Assembly (NCBI GenBank): GCA_002150815.3
Contig: NDFF03000038.1
Coordinates: forward strand, 186,001-250,000
DNA length: 64,000 bases
From: Grammothele lineata
Taxonomy: Eukaryota > Basidiomycota > Agaricomycetes > Polyporales > Polyporaceae
Direction: 5' to 3'
How positions within the stretch are numbered: the first letter of the stretch is position 1; every line of letters begins with the position of its first letter. The position numbers and the translations under genes are program-made. The notes under the pieces were generated by a model. It saw only the letters and a list, made by a program, of their open reading frames with translations. It was not told the DNA's origin and made no database searches. Positions 58,601 through 64,000 of this stretch are shown piece by piece.

Positions 58601-60233
58601 TTAGGTATACCTGGTTGAAGATGGCCGAATGCCATCAGCAGACGTCTTGCTTGGTAAATGAGTTGCTTTTAGTCGTTGATTCAGTCTGTCGTCGTCGACC
58701 ACCGTCAGGAGACACATCAGTCGACATAGGCCAGCCTAAGACGTACGAGGTCGTATCCGCCCCGGGGAATCCGTTCAGCTTCCTTCGTTTCCGAACTCCT
58801 TCGTGCTAACAGCGTGGGCACTTTGCCAGGTATGCAGATAACCCGTGGAAATTTGTGTGTGCGTGTTCAAGCATGGTCACGTACAGCTGTGGTTGCACAG
58901 ATGGTAGGCGTCTGGAAGCGCTAGTAAGACAGGTGAGGGCGCTATCATTCACGACATAGGAGAGTGCTTACAACATGTGACTTGTCCAGGATTGTGCAGA
59001 GATGTGTCTGTGGTTGACATGCAGGAATAGAATGACATCTATCTACTCGACTCTCGCCGGGAGAAGAGCGCCCTAGAAAGCGCGGTGCGTGAGCCACCCG
59101 ATGCTCAAAGCGCGAAACATAGCGGACATACCTGTGCGTCTTTGCGGCGGCCTTATACCTATAATCTTCTCCCTTCTTTTCCGGTTGTTCACTCTCTTCC
59201 TCCACCCTTGCGCGTCCTGTTGCAATTCTTGCTCGGAATGCCCGCCTCCTCTGCGCGTCAACTTGCGTTCACTGCGCGGACGGGTGTGGTGGTCATCGAT
59301 CGCCACACCCGGTCGTCCGAGTGGCTCCTAGATGTTGCCGGAGAAGTTTTGCAACCACGCGCGTATGGCGGAGGTGCGAGCATTGAGGTGGGATGGGAGG
59401 AAGAGAGTTGCGCGCGCGCGCTTGGCGAGGGCGGACGCGCCGCGCGGGCACGTGCCGTGTGGTTGCAAGAGACGCGTCCAATGCTGACCTCACGCGGACG
59501 GGACATCGAGAGCAATGGACCGGGGATGCGTTTTGAAGGTTAGGGTTGAGCCGAGGATGGATTGTCTGTGGTACGGGGTGGTCCTCTCAGTGGGCGCGTT
59601 GAGTGTGGCCGGTGGTTGCCCGGGCGAGGAGAGGGGTGGCCGCCTGTGAGTCGGGCCGGGAATGCGGAGGAAGACATGATGGAGCTGAGGAAGGAGAGAA
59701 AGCAGCCATCAATTGCTGATGCGGGTGCAGCGACGTAGGATGTGGTGGGGGGTGCGCCATGGGGCGGTGGTTGTGAGTGCTCCTTCCCGGCCAGTTAGTC
59801 TCGACCCACGTTCACGAGCACAGAGAGCGGGCGTGCCGCGAGGTCTGCGGCGGCAGGTCCCCCGAAACTGTGATAGCTCCACGTTGCAGAGACAGACGCG
59901 TCTTTGTGCGCAAGTCACGGGGAGTTCATGTTGTCGCGATCGGGGAGTGTGCGTTTGTTTGTTCCCACTCTTCGCAGACCTCAAAAGGCGGAGACGCGCG
60001 CGTCTTTCGTCCATTGTCACTTTCCCTCGCCCATCCGCATTCCCCCTCCCCTTCGCTCACTCGCGACTTCTCTCCCCCTCCCATATCTTTTTGCTCCTCC
60101 CCTTTCACCTCCGCCCTCCATCAGTCCTCCATACGACGTTGACTCTTACGTCTCCTTCCAACCCACCAACTCACCAGTCCCCCGTCTCCCCCGCTGCCCG
60201 TTTTTCGCGCCTTACGTTCCTCCGCCCATCATC
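55676..60233. other. Long stretch without a recognised gene
   Basis: The first 900 bp are duplicated 3' flank of gene C. From 56640 to 58150 both strands have open frames with no recognisable domain. A (GCG)n run at about 57818-57842 explains alanine- and proline-rich frames. Two TAACCC units at 58394-58405 resemble a telomeric repeat but are too few to mean much. The last 250 bp are pyrimidine-rich and probably promoter and 5' leader of the next gene. Confidence 0.4.
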
Positions 60234-61536
60234 ATGTCATCCTACAGCAGCCTCCAGCAGCCTCTTCCTTGGTCGCTGAAGATCGGAACGCTTGACGACT
60301 TTTTATTCGTCGTACCCGGCTCCGATTTCGATGCTCAGCTAGAAGAATCTCTTCCGGCGGAACGGTCGTTAGAGGACTTGTCCCTCAACCATCTAGAAGC
60401 AACGAGCTTTGATATGGACGTAAACTTTGATGTAGAGGTTCGCATTGAGCTTTTCTCATCCATATGTTGCGATGGCTGGACCTAACCCACATTCTTGCAA
60501 CAGGCGAAATCATGGGCTGAGGCTACCGGCGGGTGGAACGACGATGAAAACATGGTAGCGCGTAGTAGTGTCCCTGCCGACGGGGATTCTGGCGTCTCAG
60601 ATAAAACCTCTAAGGACGATGAGGAAAGCCGGAAGCATTTCGAAGAGCCCGTCGCCGCTGTAAGTCCTTTCTCACTTCGTCCATAGAACCTGTTATGACC
60701 TCTTCCTCTAGTCCGCCCCCATGTTTGTGGGCGACGGCCAGGACGAGAACCAGCCCCCCAAGGCTGGTTCTTCCAAGGACGTCCAGACGCGCGAGGACCA
60801 CGGACTGCGTCGATCGGCGCGCAATCTAAAACGCCCGGCGCCCGACGTCCCCACTCCCCCTTCGTCGCCCCCACCAGCCAAGAGGCAGCGAAAGGACGAG
60901 ACATCTGTAAGTCAACATTCCTATCGCTGAACTTTCTCAACACCCGCGCTGTCGATATTCTCGCTAACCTGACCTTCAAGCAGATGCTCGTTCCTATCCT
61001 CCGCGCAACCGCCTCCGACATAAAGCGGTTCTGGGCTCAGGTCGGTGATCCGCCGACCTGTGGAATCAAGAAGTGTACTGTGAAACTCAGGATGAAGACA
61101 GCGGCAGAATACCAGGCCGCACAAGATCACATTCGTGCTCATTATGGCATACCCATCGGAGGTCGGGCCTGTAAGAAGCAGGGTGGCCGGAAGACGGCCA
61201 CCAAGCCAGCTTCCGGCAAGGGCAAGCACCGTTGCCTCTTCAACGGGTGCAACGCGAGGATGACGGAACGACACCTGCTCCTCCGCCATCACAGAGAAAA
61301 ACACGCGGGATTCGAGTTACTGTGTCCGAGCGCCGGGTGCTCGCAGACATTTACCCGGCACTCAAGCCTCATGCGCCACTTTAACAGCAAGAAGTTGGGG
61401 CGCAGTCATATGACTCGTACGTCTCCACATTTGCCATCTTCACTTCGAATACTCATGTGAGATCATATGAAACTCAGGCGAGACATTCCACGCGAAGTTC
61501 CGTATGCGACAAAAACAGGTTTCCAATCCGAAGTGA
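60234..61536 (+). CDS. C2H2 zinc-finger protein D
   Basis: Five exons (60234-60437, 60504-60659, 60712-60906, 60984-61416, 61478-61536) join in phase to 348 residues. It starts MSSYSSLQQPLPWSLKIGTL. An acidic and serine-rich part follows, then a basic, proline-rich linker (GLRRSARNLKRPAPDVPTPP, SSPPPAKRQRKDETS), probably a nuclear localisation signal. Then comes MLVPILRATASDIKRFWAQV. The fingers are TCGIKKC with HIRAHYG; RCLFNGCNARMTERHLLLRH with REKH; and CPSAGCSQTFTRHSSLMRH with H-x9-H. The final exon after HMT reads RETFHAKFRMRQKQVSNPK. It is the intact counterpart of broken copy a at 39.8-40.9 kb, 20 kb away. It is presumably a nuclear DNA-binding protein with unknown targets. Confidence 0.8.
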
Positions 61537-62039
61537 ACGCTCCCTCCGACGTTGCATTCGTCCGCGATTTTGTCTTATTCTACGCACTCTTCCTCCAACT
61601 TTCGACGCCTCGACTACTCCTATCATCTACAACCCGTTTGCATATCGTCTCCCGTTGTGATACCCCCAGCATCCGCGATACCTCCATCATCTACGATACC
61701 TTTCCATACCCTCTCGCGATACCACTGCTCATACCCTGCGATTCCACCTGTACACCGAAAGGACAGTCACCGTCGTCGTCTCCTGCTTTGATACTGCATC
61801 GTCCTCTGTAGCCATATAGAATCTATCTGTTGTGACTTTGCTTTCGAGAATTCTTGGACGCGTGTGTAAGAATGTGTTCATGGGTTGAGACCTCGAGCGT
61901 GTGCTCGTCGCGTTTCGCGCGACTCGAACATAAACGAGCGTTGACGTACGTCGTCCAAAAAGGTTGAATACAACCGACATTACGTCTAACAAGATACATG
62001 CGGCCAAGAGGCGTATAATACACATGGGTGCCCACCAAG
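61537..62039. other. Intergenic between convergent genes
   Basis: This is AT-richer 3' flank with loose repeats of CGATACC at 61660-61730. No gene is seen. Confidence 0.5.
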
Positions 62040-63552
62040 TTACACTTCAAGGTCCCCCTTATCGTATGCATGCGACGACGAAGGCGATGTCGGACTACGT
62101 TTGTTCCATCCGTGATCTGCGAGCACGCAATATGGTCAACTCTAGAGATCCGCAGTCGCAAGAGTAGGGAAGCGCACGTACCGTTCTCAAAATCAAACTC
62201 GGGGTCGTAATCGCGGTCGTCGGTCGTGCGTTCTATGGTCACCATTATTCCCCGGCCGTTGGGGCGAACAGGCGAACTGGGGGGAGAGTGGAATGTCGAG
62301 CGGGAGCGTGGGGAGACGGGCGAGAGCTCGATGGTGCTGGGGAAGCTGATGCCGGAGGCGGGCGCTGTGGACGCCCTGCGCGGGTTCAAGACGAGGCGTG
62401 ATCCCTATATGTATCGCACGGTGTGAGTTCACGTCGTATCAAAATAGAGGGATAGGGTACCGCGAAGGACAACACTACGAGCAACCACCTGGAAACAGTA
62501 GGGGAGTATGAGGATGGGTGACGGCGAGGACTAAACTTGAGCGACGTACGTGTAACAAATTCCCGTCAGGGTGGAGTGCACGAGTTTGTAGAAGAGCATG
62601 TTGACGAGCATGGTCAAGAAGATAAGCGCGTAGGCCCATGTTCCGTCCGCTACGAACTGCTGCATGACTGGCCCCTTGCCCCATCCCTGCCTGACAGCAT
62701 CGATGAATTTGCTGATCGTAAGGGCAAAGAGCAAGGTCTCGAAGCTAAGGGAGATGACCCTATATCGTTTAGATCGTACTGATCGTGAGTTATGTACGAG
62801 ATTTTGGGAGCGGGAAAACGCACCAGTAGTACTGGAATATTGACGGACTAGAGATGACGTAGCACTCGTCGTTATATCCTAGTCTTGGGGTGACGACGGC
62901 GAGGATGTAGCAGAGAGATGCAATCTCCGCCACGAACAGGGCACCGAGGACAGTCAAAAGCAGGCGGTTGCGCCCATAGAGGGCGTATACTGCGAAAGCC
63001 AAACAGAGGCGTTCAGACAGCAACCCGATGCGCTAAGGAAGATGCTTACCGCGCGTTATGAGAATGACGTCAACCGCGGTGACGATTATCTGTAAGAGCG
63101 ACCCTTGGACGACTTGCCAAGCGCCACATTGACTCGGTGTATACGAAAGCCCGGTGCTGCCATTGACGTTGATGGCAAGAAGAGCTCTGAAGGGCGTTCG
63201 TAAGCGTCTTGGAGCAACCCAGGGAAGCAGTATAGCCTACAGTTGAACCAGCCATGGAATATATCGAGCGACGAGGTACATAGCTTTTGCGGGTGTCCAT
63301 ACGCGCCTAAGCAATCACCGCGCGATCTTCGTGATCTCGACGCAGAAGAGTGTAAGAGATGTCAAAACTCACTGCCATATGAGTTCTACCTACTATATTA
63401 TCAGCGATCGGGCACGATCTGAGAACGGATGCACATACCTCTTCCGATAACGTGATGAGAACATCCCACGTCAGGATGGCGACGCACGCGACCTGGCTAT
63501 AGCTGAGGTCACGGGCATCCACGAGAGCAATATCCGTCTCGACGAGCGCCAT
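62040..63552 (-). CDS. DUF6533 multi-pass membrane protein
   Basis: The ATG at 63552 opens MALVETDIALVDARDLSYSQ. The DUF6533 signature follows: VACVAILTWDVLITLSEE, then VELIWQRVWTPAKAMYLVAR and YIPWLVQL, spliced across two small introns. Later exons read INVNGSTGLSYTPSQCGAWQ, GSLLQIIVTAVDVILITR, VYALYGRNRLLLTVLGALFV, FETLLFALTISKFIDAVRQG and WAYALIFLTMLVNMLFYKLV. The C-terminal exon is a serine- and proline-rich tail (ELSPVSPRSRSTFHSPPSSP, then DYDPEFDFEN), and a last exon ends SHAYDKGDLEV at 62040. All junctions tested stay in phase. Predicted topology is six to seven helices with a cytoplasmic tail. The family is large in mushroom-forming fungi and has no assigned function. Confidence 0.82.
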
Positions 63553-64000
63553 CTCACGCAACAAGCGTGATGGGCCTGCGAGAGGGTGCGAGACGCGTTT
63601 GCTGAGGACTCTCCGTGCTTATCAAGGTGGCGAAGGAGGTGGCATGAGGCAAGCGGGTAGACTTCAAAGAAGGCTCCGAGCCGATCGGGGATAGGACGAA
63701 GACGTGAGGCCGGTCCTATGACCGACGTACGAAGCTTGTGTACCGCGCGTGTATTTCGACCAAGCGCCGTCGTGCAGACATCTTCGGAGCGCTAGTCGGC
63801 GGTTAAATGCGCGTTACGATGAGAAGCGGGACGCGAACGATGGCCAAATGTATACCTCACCAGAGCTGAGCCGACCATATCGCAGGCCTCCCGAGTTCAA
63901 CGGGAACCCAATGTTGAGGGAATTGCGAGGTCATCCATAGGGGCTGCGTTGACGAGGAGCCATATGGAGGCTTCCATTCGCGATCCCTGCCAGCCGCTGA
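63553..64000. other. Upstream region of the DUF6533 gene
   Basis: No gene is recognised. The open frame at 63749-63940 has no distinctive content. Confidence 0.45.

Noticed and set aside
63290..63400. Suspected frameshift in the DUF6533 gene
   Set aside because: Rechecking the 17-nt exon (GTAGAACTC to GGCA) showed that the frame is kept across both introns.
1..64000. CRISPR array, prokaryotic operons or phage genes
   Set aside because: No regularly spaced identical repeats. Gene structure with many introns shows eukaryotic nuclear DNA.

Overview
The window looks like nuclear DNA of a mushroom-forming basidiomycete (Agaricomycetes). Genes are split by many 45-130 nt GT-AG introns. The recognisable families are typical of that group: DUF6534 and DUF6533 membrane proteins, cytochrome P450s in tandem, short BTB/POZ proteins in tandem, and a urea/H+ symporter of the DUR3 type. 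No prokaryotic features, rRNA or convincing tRNA were seen. Exon limits were worked out by hand from splice consensus, reading phase and comparison between paralogues in the window. Family names come from remembered consensus, not from a search.

Layout. 0-2 kb: no gene recognised. 2-7.6 kb: a DUF6534 membrane protein (+) converging on a DUR3-like urea transporter (-). 8.4-9.5 kb: a BTB protein (+). 12.3-24.5 kb: three tandem P450 paralogues on the + strand. The first and third look intact. The second has lost one base inside the haem-binding loop. The third carries a 982-bp non-autonomous DNA transposon in one intron, with terminal inverted repeats and a perfect 9-bp target-site duplication. 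BTB genes on the - strand sit between P450s 2 and 3 and after P450 3. 26.3-28.4 kb: a fourth P450 of a different family (-). 29.4-30.6 kb: a decayed RidA-like gene abutting a truncated BTB pseudogene. 30.9-35.8 kb: four BTB genes in a row (three -, one +). 37.1-38.6 kb: a seven-helix-type membrane protein (+).

From 39.8 to 61.5 kb the DNA is dominated by one family of C2H2 zinc-finger genes with acidic N-terminal regions. There are four complete-looking genes (46.5, 51.4, 54.3 and 60.2 kb) and a mosaic array of broken copies (39.8-42.9 kb). The genes at 51.4 and 54.3 kb lie in a head-to-tail duplication of about 3.3 kb. 62.0-63.6 kb holds a DUF6533 membrane protein (-).

The main theme is birth and death of three tandem families (P450, BTB, acidic C2H2). 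All eight BTB copies share a BTB domain split by a small intron (phase 2 in the seven intact genes). Most have a C-terminal four-cysteine signature, and five of those on the - strand have a CACGTG box 97-116 bp upstream of the start codon. These shared features suggest a coordinated, fast-evolving gene set, but no function can be read from the sequence.
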